NCBI RefSeq assembly: GCF_010685995.1
Contig: NZ_JAAGWK010000009.1
Span: 1-64,000, forward strand
Reading direction: 5' to 3'
DNA length: 64,000 nt
Source of the DNA: Goekera deserti
GTDB taxonomy: Bacteria > Actinomycetota > Actinomycetes > Mycobacteriales > Geodermatophilaceae
A program made the position numbers and the translations under genes. The stretch's first letter is position 1. Each line of letters starts with the position of its first letter. Under the pieces are notes generated by a model, which was not told the origin of the DNA, did not search any database, and saw only the letters and a program-made list of their open reading frames with translations. Shown here in pieces: positions 36,507 through 50,769 of the stretch.

Positions 36507-38498
36507 CTACATCTCGTGCGGGTCCAGCTGCACCCGCACGTGCTCGGCGACCTTGCGGGCGCTGCGCACGCCCTGCACCTCGGCCAGGGCCCGGGCCAGG
36601 GCCACGCCCTCGGCGCGGGGCACCCGCACCAGGTACCGCTCCCGGTGCACCGGGTCCGGGCCGTCGGCGGGCCGGCGCGGCTCGGGCACCGGCCCGAGCA
36701 GGTCGGCCGAGGCCGGCAGCCGGGCCGCCTCCAGGAAGTCCGCCAGCGCCGCGGGGGTGGCGGTCAGCGAGGCGATCCGGGTGACCGGCGGGAAGCCGAG
36801 CTCCCGGCGGTCCTCCAGCTCGCGGGCGGCGACGGTCGCCGGGTCCCAGCGCACCAGCGCCTGCACCACGGGGTGCCCGGCGTCGGCGGCCACGACCACC
36901 TGCCCACCGGCGGACGCCGGCCGGACCAGCGCCGCCGCGTTCACCCAGCGGCGCATCGTCTCCTCCGCGGCGCGCAGGTCGGCCCGGCCGAGCAGCGCCC
37001 AGGAGTCCAGCAGCAGCGCCGCGCCGTACCCGCCCTCGGCGACCGGCTCGGCGCCCGGGGTGGCGACCACCAGCGCCGGCCCGGGCGGCACGGTCGCCAG
37101 CACGCCGGAGGCCCGCCCGGACACCGAGACCGCGGCGCCGGGGAACGCCCGGCCCAGCTCCTCGGCGGTGCGGGAGGCACCGACCACCGAGGCGCGCAGC
37201 CTGGTGGCGTGGCAGTGCGGGCAGTCGAAGGCGGCCGCCGGGCGGGCGCACCAGCGGCAGGCCGCGACCCGCTGCCCGCCGGGGCCCGCGGGGGCCGCGA
37301 TGCCCAGCGGTCCGGCGCAGTGCCGGCAGCGGGCCGGGGCGCGGCACCGCTCGCAGGACAGCCCGGGCGCGTAGCCGGACCGGGGCACCTGCACCAGCAC
37401 CGGGGCGCCGGCGGCGAGGGCCTCGCGGGCCACCCGGTAGGCCAGGCTGGGCAGCCGGGCGGTGCGCGCCGCGGGGTCCCGGGCCAGCTCGGAGTCCTCC
37501 CCCAGCGCCTGCACCCGCGGGGCGACCGCGCGCAGCACGACCCGCTCGGCCACCAGCTCGTGCGCCCACCCGCTCTCGATGAGCAGCGCGGCCTCGGCGG
37601 TGCGCGCGGTGGCGGCCACGACGGCCGCGCACCCGGCCAGGTGTGCGCGGTGCACCAGCACGTCGCGGGCGTGCGGGTAGGGCGCGCGCGGTTCGGCGTG
37701 CAGGTCGTCGCCGTCGTCCCAGATGGCCACCAGGCCCAGGTCGGCGACCGGTGCGAACGACGCGGCGCGGGTGCCCAGGACCACCTGGGCGCTGCCGCGG
37801 GCGGCGTCCAGGAAGCGCCGGTAGCGGGTGTCGGGGGCGGCGTCGGCCCGCAGCACCACGTACGACCCGGCGGGCAGCCGCGCCTTGGCCGCGGCCTCCA
37901 GCCGGTCCAGGTCCCGCCCGTCGGGGACGACGACCAGCGCACCGCGGCCGCCGGACAGTGCGGCCTGGCACAGCTCGGCCAGCCGGGCGGGCCAGTCCTC
38001 CCCGGGCAGCGCGGTCCACACGGCGCGGGCCGGCAGTCCCCCGGCGACGGCGCCCAGCAGCGCGGGGCCGGTGGGGTACCGGGCGAAGCCGGCCGGGTCG
38101 GGTGCCGCGGGCGCGGCGGGCCGCGGCGGGGCCTCGCGCTTCTCCGCGGCCGCCCGCCGCGGCGGCAGCGCGAGCCGCAGCACGTCGGTCATCGCCCCGG
38201 CGTACCGGTCGGCGACCGAGCGGGCCAGCCGGGCCACCTCGGGGGTGAGCACCGGCTCGCCGGACACCAGCTTGGCCAGTGGCGCCAGCTTCCCGGTGTG
38301 CGTGGTCGAGTCGGCCAGCTCCAGCACGACGCCGTCGACCAGCTGCCCGGAGAACCGGACCCGCACCCGGCACCCGGCCCGGACGTCCTCGGCCATCGCG
38401 TCGGGGACGGCGTAGTCGAAGGGCCGGTCCAGGTGTGCCAGGGGCACGTCCACGACGACCCGCGCCACCCTCACGCCGGCAGTCTCCCCGCTCAGCAC
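36507..38498 (-). CDS. priA: PriA-like primosomal protein, helicase motifs degenerate
   Basis: A 663-residue PriA of the actinobacterial type. The N-terminal 3'-DNA-binding domain starts VARVVVDVPLAHLDRPFDYAVP. The zinc region has paired cysteines in CERCRAPARCRHC, CRWC and CPHC. The Walker A lysine is absent (ALLGAVAGGLPARAV at the expected place) and the DEAH box is replaced by WDDGDD, so ATP-driven unwinding is unlikely. This loss is known across actinobacterial PriA proteins, which probably keep a structural role in replication restart. It sits between metK and def, as in other actinomycetes. Confidence 0.9.
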   Translation of the reverse strand: MLSGETAGVRVARVVVDVPLAHLDRPFDYAVPDAMAEDVRAGCRVRVRFSGQLVDGVVLELADSTTHTGKLAPLAKLVSGEPVLTPEVARLARSVADRYAGAMTDVLRLALPPRRAAAEKREAPPRPAAPAAPDPAGFARYPTGPALLGAVAGGLPARAVWTALPGEDWPARLAELCQAALSGGRGALVVVPDGRDLDRLEAAAKARLPAGSYVVLRADAAPDTRYRRFLDAARGSAQVVLGTRAASFAPVADLGLVAIWDDGDDLHAEPRAPYPHARDVLVHRAHLAGCAAVVAATARTAEAALLIESGWAHELVAERVVLRAVAPRVQALGEDSELARDPAARTARLPSLAYRVAREALAAGAPVLVQVPRSGYAPGLSCERCRAPARCRHCAGPLGIAAPAGPGGQRVAACRWCARPAAAFDCPHCHATRLRASVVGASRTAEELGRAFPGAAVSVSGRASGVLATVPPGPALVVATPGAEPVAEGGYGAALLLDSWALLGRADLRAAEETMRRWVNAAALVRPASAGGQVVVAADAGHPVVQALVRWDPATVAARELEDRRELGFPPVTRIASLTATPAALADFLEAARLPASADLLGPVPEPRRPADGPDPVHRERYLVRVPRAEGVALARALAEVQGVRSARKVAEHVRVQLDPHEM

Positions 38499-38539
38499 CC
38501 GCCCCGACCGCCGTCCACAACCCGTACCTGCTGGAACGG

Positions 38540-38601
38540 CCCCCGCGCAGGGTCCCGGCCCGCGCGGAGCGTGGTCCGGGGGGCGCGGGGGTCCTTCTTC
38601 A
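38540..38601 (-). repeat. Stop-codon-linked hairpin repeat, copy B (metK/priA)
   Basis: Arms CCCCCGCGC (38540-38548) and GCGCGGGGG (38583-38591) pair perfectly; the core CAGGGTCCCG...GCGGAGCG and the end GGGTCCTTCTTCAGA are shared with copy A at 16152. On the coding strand it begins TGAAGAAGGACCC, and this TGA is the metK stop codon. The arms differ from copy A at matching positions on both sides. Confidence 0.65.
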
Positions 38602-39801
38602 GACGGCGGACTTCAGGGCGTCCACCCGGTCCAGGCGCTCCCAGGGCAGCTCGATGTCGGTGCGGCCGAAGTGGCCGTAGGCCGCGGTCGGGGCGTAGAT
38701 CGGCCGGAGCAGGTCCAGGTCGCGGACGATGGCACCGGGGCGCAGGTCGAACACCGAGCTGATCGCCTTCTCCAGCACCTCCTCGGGCACCGCGGCGGTG
38801 CCGAAGGTCTCCACGAACAGGCCGACCGGGTGGGCGGCGCCGATCGCGTAGGCGACCTGCACCTCGCAGCGCCGGGCCAGGCCCGCGGCGACGACGTTCT
38901 TGGCCACCCAGCGCATCGCGTAGGCACCGGAGCGGTCGACCTTCGAGGGGTCCTTGCCGGAGAACGCGCCGCCACCGTGCCGGGCCATGCCGCCGTAGGT
39001 GTCCACGATGATCTTGCGACCGGTCAGGCCGGCGTCGCCCATCGGGCCGCCGATGACGAACTTGCCGGTGGGGTTGACCAGCAGCCGGTAGCCGGTGGTG
39101 GGCAGGCCGAGGGCCTCCAGCTCGGGCTGGACGACGAACTCCTGCACGTCCGGGGCGAGCAGCGTGTCGATGGAGATGTCCTCGGCGTGCTGGGAGGACA
39201 CGACCACGGTGTCCACGGCGACCGGGCGGTCGTCCTCGTAGACCACGGTGACCTGGGTCTTGCCGTCGGGACGCAGGTAGGGCACGGAGCCGTCCTTGCG
39301 CACCGCGGACAGCCGCTTGGCCAGCCGGTGGGCCAGCGCGATCGGCAGCGGCATCAGCTCGGGGGTCTCGTCGCTGGCGTAGCCGAACATCAGGCCCTGG
39401 TCGCCGGCGCCCTGGCGTTCGATGATGTCCTCGGCCGCCGCGGCGCGGTCCTCGGCGGTGCGCGCCTCGTAGGCGGTGTCGACGCCCTGGGCGATGTCCG
39501 GCGACTGGGCGCCGAGGGAGACGCTCACCCCGCAGGAGGCGCCGTCGAAGCCCTTGCGGGAGGAGTCGTAGCCGATGCCGAGCACGGTCCTGCGCACGAT
39601 GTCGGCGATGTCCACGTAGCCGGCGGTGGTGACCTCACCGGCGATGTGCACCTGCCCGGTGGTGATCATCGTCTCGACGGCGACCCGGCTGCGGGGGTCC
39701 TGGGCCAGCATGGCGTCCAGGATCGAGTCGCTGATCTGGTCGGCGATCTTGTCCGGGTGGCCCTCGGTCACCGACTCGGACGTGAACAGACGGCGTGGCA
39801 C
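38599..39801 (-). CDS. metK: S-adenosylmethionine synthetase
   Basis: Makes SAM from methionine and ATP; supplies methyl groups to RsmB and many other enzymes. A 400-residue protein with [22 protein letters not shown], the ATP-binding hexapeptide GAGDQG in [16 protein letters not shown], and the phosphate loop [19 protein letters not shown]. The GTG at 39801 is chosen: it matches the family N-terminus and has GGGAG seven to eight bases upstream. No SAM riboswitch was recognised in the leader. Confidence 0.97.
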   Translation of the reverse strand: MPRRLFTSESVTEGHPDKIADQISDSILDAMLAQDPRSRVAVETMITTGQVHIAGEVTTAGYVDIADIVRRTVLGIGYDSSRKGFDGASCGVSVSLGAQSPDIAQGVDTAYEARTAEDRAAAAEDIIERQGAGDQGLMFGYASDETPELMPLPIALAHRLAKRLSAVRKDGSVPYLRPDGKTQVTVVYEDDRPVAVDTVVVSSQHAEDISIDTLLAPDVQEFVVQPELEALGLPTTGYRLLVNPTGKFVIGGPMGDAGLTGRKIIVDTYGGMARHGGGAFSGKDPSKVDRSGAYAMRWVAKNVVAAGLARRCEVQVAYAIGAAHPVGLFVETFGTAAVPEEVLEKAISSVFDLRPGAIVRDLDLLRPIYAPTAAYGHFGRTDIELPWERLDRVDALKSAV

Positions 39802-39945
39802 TCGGGTCTCCCTGGGGTCGTGGTGCTGGTGTCGTGGTGCACGTGCGGTGTCCTGCGGGCCCGGACGGGACACGGGTCCGGGGCAGACGTTACCGGCGCG
39901 CCACCTGGTGCCGTCCCGCGGTGCGACCGCCGGGCGCCCGGTGCC

Positions 39946-41196
39946 TCAGGAGGGCGCGGCGAGCCGGGGCACGACGGCGTCCCAGATGCCGGCGGCGACG
40001 GCGTCCTTGCGGCCGGGGGGCAGCGCGGCCTCCCCGCCCTCGGCGTCGAGCACGGTGACGCTGGTGTCGCCCCGGCCGAACACCTGCCCGCCGGACACGT
40101 CGTTGACCACGAGCACGTCCACGCCCTTGCGGGCGAGCTTGGCGCGCGCGTGGGTGAGCACGTCGCCCTCGGCGTCGCCGGTCTCGGCGGCGAAGCCGAC
40201 CAGCACCTGGCCGGTGTGCACCGGGTCGGCCTGCTCCCGGCCGGCTCGACGGACGGCGACGATCTCGGCGAGCACGTCGGTGGTGCGCTCCAGCCCGATG
40301 GACCCCGGCTCGCCGGCGCTGCCCTTCTTGAGCTTCGCCGCGGCGACGTCGGCCGGGCGGAAGTCGGCCACCGCGGCCGCCATGACCACGACGTCGGCGG
40401 TGGCTGCCTCGGTGAGCACCGCGGTGCGCAGCTCCTCGGCGGTGCCCACGTGCAGCGTGCGCACGCCGAAGGGCACCGGGTCCTCCACGTTGGCGGCGAC
40501 CAGGGTGACGTCCGCGCCGCGGGCGGCGGCGACCCGGGCCAGCGCCCAGCCCTGCCGGCCGGAGGACCGGTTGCCCAGGAAGCGCACCGGGTCGACCGGT
40601 TCCCGGGTGCCGCCGGCGCTGATCAGCACGCGCCGGCCGGCCAGGTCGGGCGCCAGCGCCCGCGCCCCGCGCTCCAGGACGACGGCGGCCAGCGCGGCGA
40701 CGTCGGCGGGCTCGGGCAGCCGGCCGGGCCCGGAGTCCGGACCGGTCAGCCGGCCGACCGCGGGCGGCAGGACGACGGCGCCGTGCCGGCGCAGGGTGGC
40801 CACGTTGTCCTGGGTGGCCGGGTGCAACCACATCTCGGTGTGCATCGCCGGCACGAACACCACGGGTGCGTGCGCGGTGAGCAGCGTGGCGGTGAGCAGG
40901 TCGTCGGCGCGGCCGGTGGCGGCCCGGGACAGCAGGTCGGCGGTGGCCGGGGCGACGAGCACCAGGTCGGCCATCTGGCCGATCCGGACGTGGGCGACCT
41001 CGGGGACGTCGTCCCAGACGTCGGTGGTGACCGGGTTGCCGCTGAGCGCCTCGAAGGTGGCGGCGCCGACGAAGCGCAGCGCCGCGGCGGTGGGCACGAC
41101 GCGCACGTCGTGCCCGGACTCGGTCAGCGCCCGTAGCAGCAGCGCGGCCTTGTAGGCGGCCACTCCCCCACCCACACCCAGCACGATCCGGCTCAT
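39946..41196 (-). CDS. coaBC: Phosphopantothenoylcysteine decarboxylase/synthetase
   Basis: Bifunctional coenzyme A enzyme of 416 residues. The N-terminal CoaC flavoprotein domain (MSRIVLGVGGGVAAYKAA, PAMHTEMW) decarboxylates phosphopantothenoylcysteine; the C-terminal CoaB domain (GGTREPVDPVRFLGNRSSG, AAVADFRP, KLKK) makes it using CTP. The ATG at 41196 follows GGAGGA; an open frame six codons longer is less likely. It follows rpoZ in the conserved gmk-rpoZ-coaBC-metK order. Confidence 0.96.
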   Translation of the reverse strand: MSRIVLGVGGGVAAYKAALLLRALTESGHDVRVVPTAAALRFVGAATFEALSGNPVTTDVWDDVPEVAHVRIGQMADLVLVAPATADLLSRAATGRADDLLTATLLTAHAPVVFVPAMHTEMWLHPATQDNVATLRRHGAVVLPPAVGRLTGPDSGPGRLPEPADVAALAAVVLERGARALAPDLAGRRVLISAGGTREPVDPVRFLGNRSSGRQGWALARVAAARGADVTLVAANVEDPVPFGVRTLHVGTAEELRTAVLTEAATADVVVMAAAVADFRPADVAAAKLKKGSAGEPGSIGLERTTDVLAEIVAVRRAGREQADPVHTGQVLVGFAAETGDAEGDVLTHARAKLARKGVDVLVVNDVSGGQVFGRGDTSVTVLDAEGGEAALPPGRKDAVAAGIWDAVVPRLAAPS

Positions 41197-41221
41197 CGGC
41201 CCATCCTCCCGCACACACGAC

Positions 41222-41250
41222 GACGCCCCCGGCCGAGGGCCAGGGGCGTC
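41222..41250. terminator. Terminator hairpin between rpoZ and coaBC
   Basis: GACGCCCC-C-GGCC pairs with GGCC-A-GGGGCGTC around GAG: twelve pairs with one C/A mismatch. It would separate rpoZ from coaBC. Confidence 0.7.
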
Positions 41251-41286
41251 ATCGCGGAACGGGCTGGAACGACCCCCTCACAGGGA

Positions 41287-41332
41287 CCCGGCACGTGCGG
41301 AGCGCGTGCCGGGGAGCGAGAAGAAGGACCCC
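41287..41332. repeat. Hairpin repeat, copy C (rpoZ/coaBC gap)
   Basis: CCCGGCACG (41287-41295) pairs with CGTGCCGGG (41305-41313) around TGCGGAGCG, the same loop as copies A and B, followed by GAAGAAGGACCCC at 41320-41332. Here the element is in the opposite orientation and does not supply a stop codon; the outer arms are weaker. Confidence 0.55.
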
Positions 41333-41379
41333 GTCCTCCCCACCCTTCGCAAGCTCAGGGCGGGACCGGGGACGGAGCC

Positions 41380-41643
41380 TCAGTTCTCGCCGGCGGTGTG
41401 GGTGAGCAGGCCCTCGTTGATCTCGCGGAGCGCGATGGAGAGCGGCTTCTCCTGCGGGGCGGTGTCGACCAGCGGGCCGACGTACTCCAGCAGGCCCTCG
41501 GAGAGCTGGCTGTAGTAGGCGTTGATCTGGCGCGCGCGCTTGGCGGCGTAGATCACCAGGCCGTACTTGCTGCTGGTGCGCTCGAGCAGCTCGTCGATCG
41601 GCGGGTTGGTGATGCCCTCGGGGGCAGGTGCGACTCCGGACAC
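41380..41643 (-). CDS. rpoZ: RNA polymerase omega subunit
   Basis: Small subunit that helps beta-prime fold and assemble. An 87-residue protein; the conserved block is [32 protein letters not shown] near the N-terminus and [12 protein letters not shown] near the end. The GTG at 41643 gives the usual length; the frame is open further upstream. It lies 67 bases after gmk, the usual actinobacterial neighbour. Confidence 0.94.
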   Translation of the reverse strand: MSGVAPAPEGITNPPIDELLERTSSKYGLVIYAAKRARQINAYYSQLSEGLLEYVGPLVDTAPQEKPLSIALREINEGLLTHTAGEN

Positions 41644-41710
41644 GGGCGGGCGTGCTCCTTCTTCGATCGGGGGAGCGAGCGGGCGGGCCACGGGGCGGCC
41701 TGCCGGTCTC

Positions 41711-42307
41711 TCACTCGGGTGCGCTGTCCTCCGGACGGAGGTCGGGAGGAGGCGCAGTCAGCAAGCCTACCAACTCCTCGGCCGCGCGGGCGACGTCGTC
41801 GTTGACGACGACGGCGTCGAACTCGCCGGCGGCGTCCAACTCGGCCTGGGCGATGGCCAGCCGGCGGTTCTGCACCTCCGGGGGCTCGGAGCCGCGGCCG
41901 GCCAGCCGGCTGACCAGCTCGGCCCAGGACGGCGGGGCCAGGAACACCAGCTGGGCCTCCGGTGCGCGGCCGCGCACCTGGCGGGCGCCCTGCAGCTCGA
42001 TCTCCAGCAGCGCGGGGGCACCGGCGGCGAGTTGCTCGCGGACCGGCGCGACCGGGGTGCCGTAGCGGTTGCCGGCGAACTCGGCCCACTCCAGCAGCTC
42101 GCCGTTGGCGACCATCCAGTCGAAGTGCTCGTCCTCGACGAAGTGGTAGTGCTCACCGTCGACCTCACCCGGACGGGGGCGCCGGGTGGTCATCGACACC
42201 GACACCCAGACCTCCGGGTGCCGGCGCCGGACCTCGGCGACGACGGTCCCCTTGCCCACCCCCGAGGGCCCGGACAGCACCGTGAGACGGGCAGTCGGTC
42301 GCGCCAC
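41711..42307 (-). CDS. gmk: Guanylate kinase
   Basis: Phosphorylates GMP to GDP with ATP. A 198-residue protein with P-loop [11 protein letters not shown], the GMP-binding block [20 protein letters not shown], and the lid sequence [16 protein letters not shown]. The GTG start at 42307 follows GGAGGA by nine bases. It lies 58 bases downstream of mihF. Confidence 0.96.
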   Translation of the reverse strand: MARPTARLTVLSGPSGVGKGTVVAEVRRRHPEVWVSVSMTTRRPRPGEVDGEHYHFVEDEHFDWMVANGELLEWAEFAGNRYGTPVAPVREQLAAGAPALLEIELQGARQVRGRAPEAQLVFLAPPSWAELVSRLAGRGSEPPEVQNRRLAIAQAELDAAGEFDAVVVNDDVARAAEELVGLLTAPPPDLRPEDSAPE

Positions 42308-42365
42308 TCGGGGTCGTCCTCCGTATCGCTGGGCCGTCGGGGTGGGCCGGGTCAGGTCGGGTGGG

Positions 42366-42722
42366 TCAGGAGAGACCGTTGGCAGCCAGGTCGTCGACGG
42401 CCACCGGCTCGCTGGCGAACTCCGCCTCCAGCGCCTTGCGCTGGTTGGCGCCCAGACCACGCACGCGGCGGGTCGGGGAGATCTCCAGTCGCTCCATGAT
42501 CTTCGCAGCGCGGGCCTTGCCCACGCCCGGGAGGGACTCGAGGACGGCGGAGACCCGCATCTTGCCGATGATCTCGTCGGACTCACCCTGGTGCAGGACG
42601 TCTCCGACGGTGGTGCCCTTCGACTTGAGCTTCTCACGGAGCTCCGCACGGACCTTACGGGCCGCGGCGGCCTTCTCCAGTGCTGCTGCACGCTGTTCGG
42701 GGGTCAGCTCGGGGAGGGGCAT
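42366..42722 (-). CDS. mihF: Actinobacterial integration host factor (mIHF)
   Basis: Nucleoid protein that binds and bends DNA; essential in mycobacteria and unrelated to E. coli IHF. A 118-residue protein, with a long basic helix ([25 protein letters not shown]) followed by the DNA-binding helix-two-turn-helix core [21 protein letters not shown]. The ATG at 42722 is used; a 17-codon upstream extension of the frame lacks family similarity. First gene of the mihF-gmk-rpoZ-coaBC-metK run. Confidence 0.94.
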   Translation of the reverse strand: MPLPELTPEQRAAALEKAAAARKVRAELREKLKSKGTTVGDVLHQGESDEIIGKMRVSAVLESLPGVGKARAAKIMERLEISPTRRVRGLGANQRKALEAEFASEPVAVDDLAANGLS

Positions 42723-43082
42723 GGTGTGTCCGATCTCTCTGCGTCGGGGTGGAACGGGTCCGACGTTGGGCATCTGTCTGTGGGGGGTGGTCCTGCGATG
42801 GGTGGTGCACCCGGGTACCGGACCTGGCGATGAACCTAGTCACCCGTCCGGGGCACGGCACGCCGTACCCGGTGCCGGACGGGCGTCCCGTGTGTGCTCG
42901 ATGCCCACGGAGACGGCCGCGAACCCCGTGACACGCCGTGATCTGCCCTGCTCAACCGGTGGGTGGACGGGGAACGCCGGCCGAGCTCCTCGCAGGGGGC
43001 GATCAGGACCGCTCGTTACCGGATGGCTGCGTCCCGGTGACGGGCCGCCGACCGCGCCGCCCGGCTCGGCACCCGCGCTCGC
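42723..43082. other. Gene-free region between pyrF and mihF (360 bp)
   Basis: No reading frame has coding character. It must hold the mihF promoter on the minus strand; TAGGTT near 42833-42838 (read leftward) is a possible -10. No hairpin of terminator quality was seen directly after pyrF. Confidence 0.5.
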
Positions 43083-44102
43083 TCACCCGGTGAGGTCCGC
43101 CGTCCACCGGTCGGCCGCCGCGCGCAGCGCCGCGGTGCCGGGCCCGGCACCGAGCACGTCCCGGGACACGGTGGGGACGACGGCGCGGGCCCGACCGAAC
43201 AGCCGGTGCAGGTCGGCGACGGAGCCGCCCTGGGCGCCCAGACCGGGGGCGAGGACCGGCCCGCGCAGCCCGTCCAGGTCGACGTCCAGGCTGTGCAACG
43301 TCGCGCCGACGACGACGCCGAACGACCCGACGCTGCCGTCCCAGCCGCTGCCGGCGGCCATGAACTGCTCGATCGTCGTCGGGGGGTCCGTCACGAGCCA
43401 GGCCGGGGTGTTCCAGCCGCGCACGGTGTCCACGACGGCCTGGGCGACGGTCCGCTCCCCGGCGGCGGCGTCCGGGGGCGGGGCGGTGTCCGGAGGCAGG
43501 GCGGCGTCCAGGGGCAGGGCGGCCTCCGGGGACAGGGTGGGGACCCGGGCGTGCTGGAAGGTGCCGGCGTCGGGGTTGGAGGTGCGGGCGAGCACGAACA
43601 GCCCCCCGCCGGAGCGCACCGCGGCGGCCCGGGCCGGTTCCAGGGAGCCCGGGCCGAGGAACGGGCTGACGGTGAGCGCGTCGACCTGCATCGGGTGCCG
43701 GGCCAGCAGGTACTCGGCGTAGGCGTCCATGGTGGAGCCGATGTCGCCGCGCTTGGCGTCCAGCAGCACCAGCGCGCCGGCCGCGCGCATGGCGGGCACC
43801 GCCTTCTCCAGGACGGCGACACCGCGGGCGCCGTGCCGCTCGTAGAAGGCCATCTGCGGCTTGAGGACGGCGACGTGCCCGGCGAGGGCGTCGAGGCAGG
43901 TGTCGGTGAACCGGCGCAGGCCCTCGACGTCGTCGGGCAGCCCCCAGGACTGCAGCAGGGAGCGGTGCGGGTCGAGCCCGACGCACAGCGGCCCGCGGGC
44001 GGCGACGGCCGAGGCGAGCCGGGCACCGAACGGCGGGACCGGCGGCGGGTCAACCGGTCCGGGCGGCGGGACGGCCGGGCCGGGGGGCGGGCCGGCGGTC
44101 AC
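43083..44102 (-). CDS. pyrF: Orotidine 5'-phosphate decarboxylase with repeat insertion
   Basis: Last step of UMP synthesis. The type 2 decarboxylase found in actinobacteria: PLCVGLDPHRSLLQSWGL, active-site DAKRGDIGSTMDAYAEYLL, and APGLGAQGG for phosphate binding. At 339 residues it is longer than usual because of a Pro/Ala-rich leader (residues 1-26) and an insertion after TFQHARVP made of four six-residue repeats. The GTG start overlaps the pyrD stop (GTGA). Last gene of the pyr operon. Confidence 0.94.
   Translation of the reverse strand: MTAGPPPGPAVPPPGPVDPPPVPPFGARLASAVAARGPLCVGLDPHRSLLQSWGLPDDVEGLRRFTDTCLDALAGHVAVLKPQMAFYERHGARGVAVLEKAVPAMRAAGALVLLDAKRGDIGSTMDAYAEYLLARHPMQVDALTVSPFLGPGSLEPARAAAVRSGGGLFVLARTSNPDAGTFQHARVPTLSPEAALPLDAALPPDTAPPPDAAAGERTVAQAVVDTVRGWNTPAWLVTDPPTTIEQFMAAGSGWDGSVGSFGVVVGATLHSLDVDLDGLRGPVLAPGLGAQGGSVADLHRLFGRARAVVPTVSRDVLGAGPGTAALRAAADRWTADLTG
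43466..43537 (-). repeat. 18-bp in-frame tandem repeat in pyrF, four copies
   Basis: Four adjacent 18-base units with the pattern CGGCGTCCGGGGGCGGGG, diverged at a few positions, encode SPEAALPLDAALPPDTAPP-type hexapeptides in a probable surface loop. Confidence 0.75.
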
Positions 44103-45085
44103 CGGCTGTGCCGTCCGGCCGGCGGGTCGGCCCGGCGGTGCGCGTAGCCGACCGCGTCGGACAGCCGGCCGAAGCCGCGCTCGCCCAGGGCCGCGGCCAG
44201 TTCCTCGGCGATCCGGACCGGCGCCGAGGGGTCGTTGAACACCGCGGTGCCCACCGACACCGCGCCGGCACCGGCGAGCACGAACTGCAGCGCGTCCAGC
44301 CCGGTGCGGATCCCGCCCATGCCGAGGATCGGCACGTTGGGCAGCGCCTGGTGCACCTGCCACACGCAGCGCAGCGCCACCGGGCGGATCGCCGGGCCGC
44401 TGAGCCCGCCGGTGACCCCGCCCAGCACCGGGCGCATGGTGTCCGGGTCGATGGCCAGCCCGAGCAGGGTGTTGATCATCGACAGGCCGTTGGCGCCGGC
44501 GTCGGCACAGGCCCGGGCGACCGAGACGATGTCGGTGACGTCGGGGGTGAGCTTGGCGTAGACCGGGTGCGCCGGGTCGGCTGCGGCCCGCACGGCGGCG
44601 ACCACCTCGGCCGAGGCGTCGGGGTTGCAGGCGAACACCTCGCCGCGGCTCTCCACGTTGGGGCAGGAGATGTTGACCTCCAGCCCGAGCACCCCGGGGA
44701 CGCCGCGCAGCCGGCTCGCCAGCTCGGCGAAGTCCTCGGTGCGCGACCCGGCGATCGACACCAGGGCGCGTGCCCCGCGGGCGGCCAGCCAGGGCAGCTC
44801 CTCGGCCAGCAGGCCGTCGATGCCGGGGCCCTGCAGGCCGATGGAGTTCAGCATCCCGCTGGGCGTCTCCGCCATCCGCGGCGTCGGCCGGCCGGAACGG
44901 GCACGCAGCTGCACCGACTTGGTCACCACCGCACCGATGGCGGTGAGGTCGAAGAACGGGTCGAGTTCCTGCCCGAACGCCGAGCACCCGGACGCGGTGA
45001 GCACCGGGCTGACCAGGGGCACACCACCGAGGGAGGCCTGCATGTCCACGCTGGGCACCTCCAGGGTCCCGGGGTCGGCGCTCAC
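44099..45085 (-). CDS. pyrD: Dihydroorotate dehydrogenase, class 1B catalytic subunit
   Basis: Oxidises dihydroorotate to orotate with FMN. A 328-residue cytosolic barrel of class 1B: SPVLTASGCSAFG, the substrate/catalytic NISCPNVESRGEVFA with the active cysteine, and GMGGIRTG for FMN phosphate. Class 1B enzymes pass electrons to PyrK and NAD+, and pyrK is the preceding gene. Mycobacteria and Streptomyces mostly use the membrane class 2 enzyme instead. The GTG overlaps the pyrK stop. Confidence 0.94.
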   Translation of the reverse strand: MSADPGTLEVPSVDMQASLGGVPLVSPVLTASGCSAFGQELDPFFDLTAIGAVVTKSVQLRARSGRPTPRMAETPSGMLNSIGLQGPGIDGLLAEELPWLAARGARALVSIAGSRTEDFAELASRLRGVPGVLGLEVNISCPNVESRGEVFACNPDASAEVVAAVRAAADPAHPVYAKLTPDVTDIVSVARACADAGANGLSMINTLLGLAIDPDTMRPVLGGVTGGLSGPAIRPVALRCVWQVHQALPNVPILGMGGIRTGLDALQFVLAGAGAVSVGTAVFNDPSAPVRIAEELAAALGERGFGRLSDAVGYAHRRADPPAGRHSR

Positions 45086-46142
45086 GGCGTCTCCCCCGGC
45101 CCGGCCGGGCTGGTGACGACAGGGCCGGCCACGGCACCGGCGGGGGCGGCGGCTGCGGGCGCCAGGCCCATCGCGTCCGCGCCGACGACGTCGGGCGGCA
45201 GCGTGCCGATGTCCTCGAAGCGCACCCGGTCGCCGCCGAACACCGGGCCCTCGGTGCACGCCCGGGAGAAGCGGGTGCGGCCGTCGGCGCCCACCACGGG
45301 CAGCACGCAGGTCATGCAGACCCCGATGCCGCAGGCCATCGACTCCTCGACGGCGACGTAGCAGGGCAGCCCGCGGGCGCCGGCGAGCTCGCTGACCGCC
45401 CGCAGCATGCCCATCGGGCCGCAGGCGTAGACCACCCCGGCGCCGGTGACCAGCTCGGCGACGGCCACGGTGACCCGGCCGGCCCGGCCGGCGCTGCCGT
45501 CGTCGGTGAGCACGGCCAGCGGGGCGGCCAGCCGGCCCAGCTCGTCGGTCGAGCAGAGCCGGGAGGCGGTGGCGGCCCCCACGACGGCGGCCACCTCGTG
45601 GCCGGCACCGCGCAGCCGGGCGGCCAGCCCGACCAGGGCGGCGGCGCCGTAGCCGCCGCCGACCAGCAGCGCGGGGGCGCCGGCGGGCGCGCCGGGGAAC
45701 GGCCGGCCCAGCGGGCCGACCACGTCGACCTCGTCACCGCGCCGCAGCTCGGTCAGCCAGGTCGAGCCCGGGCCGGCGGCGGAGACGACCACGGTGATCG
45801 CGGGCCCGCGCACCCCGCTGATCGCGATGGACCGGCGCAGCAGCATCGCCGACGTGCGGCCGCCGACCGCGAAGGACACGAACTGGCCCGGCTCGCACCG
45901 CTCGGCGATGTCCGGGGCGTGCAGGGTGAGCTCCACGTAGGCGCTGACCGGCCGGGTGGCCAGCACCTCGGCCAGGCCCTGCACCGGTGGCCGGGCGGCC
46001 GGCGGCACCGGGGCGGTGACCAGCCGGCGACCCGCGGCGCCGGGACCGGTGTGCCCGACCCCCGACGGCCCGCCCCCCGACGGCCCGCCCCCCGACGGCC
46101 CTGCCCCCGACGGCCCTGCCCCCGACAGCCCGGCGCCGGAGG

Positions 46143-46146
<4 letters not shown>
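45082..46146 (-). CDS. pyrK: Dihydroorotate dehydrogenase electron-transfer subunit
   Basis: Partner of PyrD: FAD plus a [2Fe-2S] cluster carry electrons to NAD+. A 354-residue protein with a ferredoxin-reductase FAD domain ([10 protein letters not shown]), an NAD domain ([26 protein letters not shown]) and cluster cysteines in [16 protein letters not shown] and RACTEGPVF. The first 50 residues are a PSGxG repeat tail absent from typical PyrK (about 260 residues). The GTG start overlaps the carB stop (GTGA); a start after the repeats is possible. Confidence 0.93.
46061..46135 (-). repeat. 15-bp in-frame tandem repeat in the pyrK 5' end
   Basis: Five adjacent units based on CCCGACGGCCCGCCC encode a PSG(A/G/V)G pentapeptide repeat at the PyrK N-terminus. 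Confidence 0.85.
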
Positions 46147-50758
<4,612 letters not shown>

Positions 50759-50769
50759 TTCTGGGCCTC

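Noticed and set aside
39802-39945. SAM riboswitch before metK
   Set aside because: No recognisable core helices or pseudoknot pattern; the leader is short and only G/C-rich.
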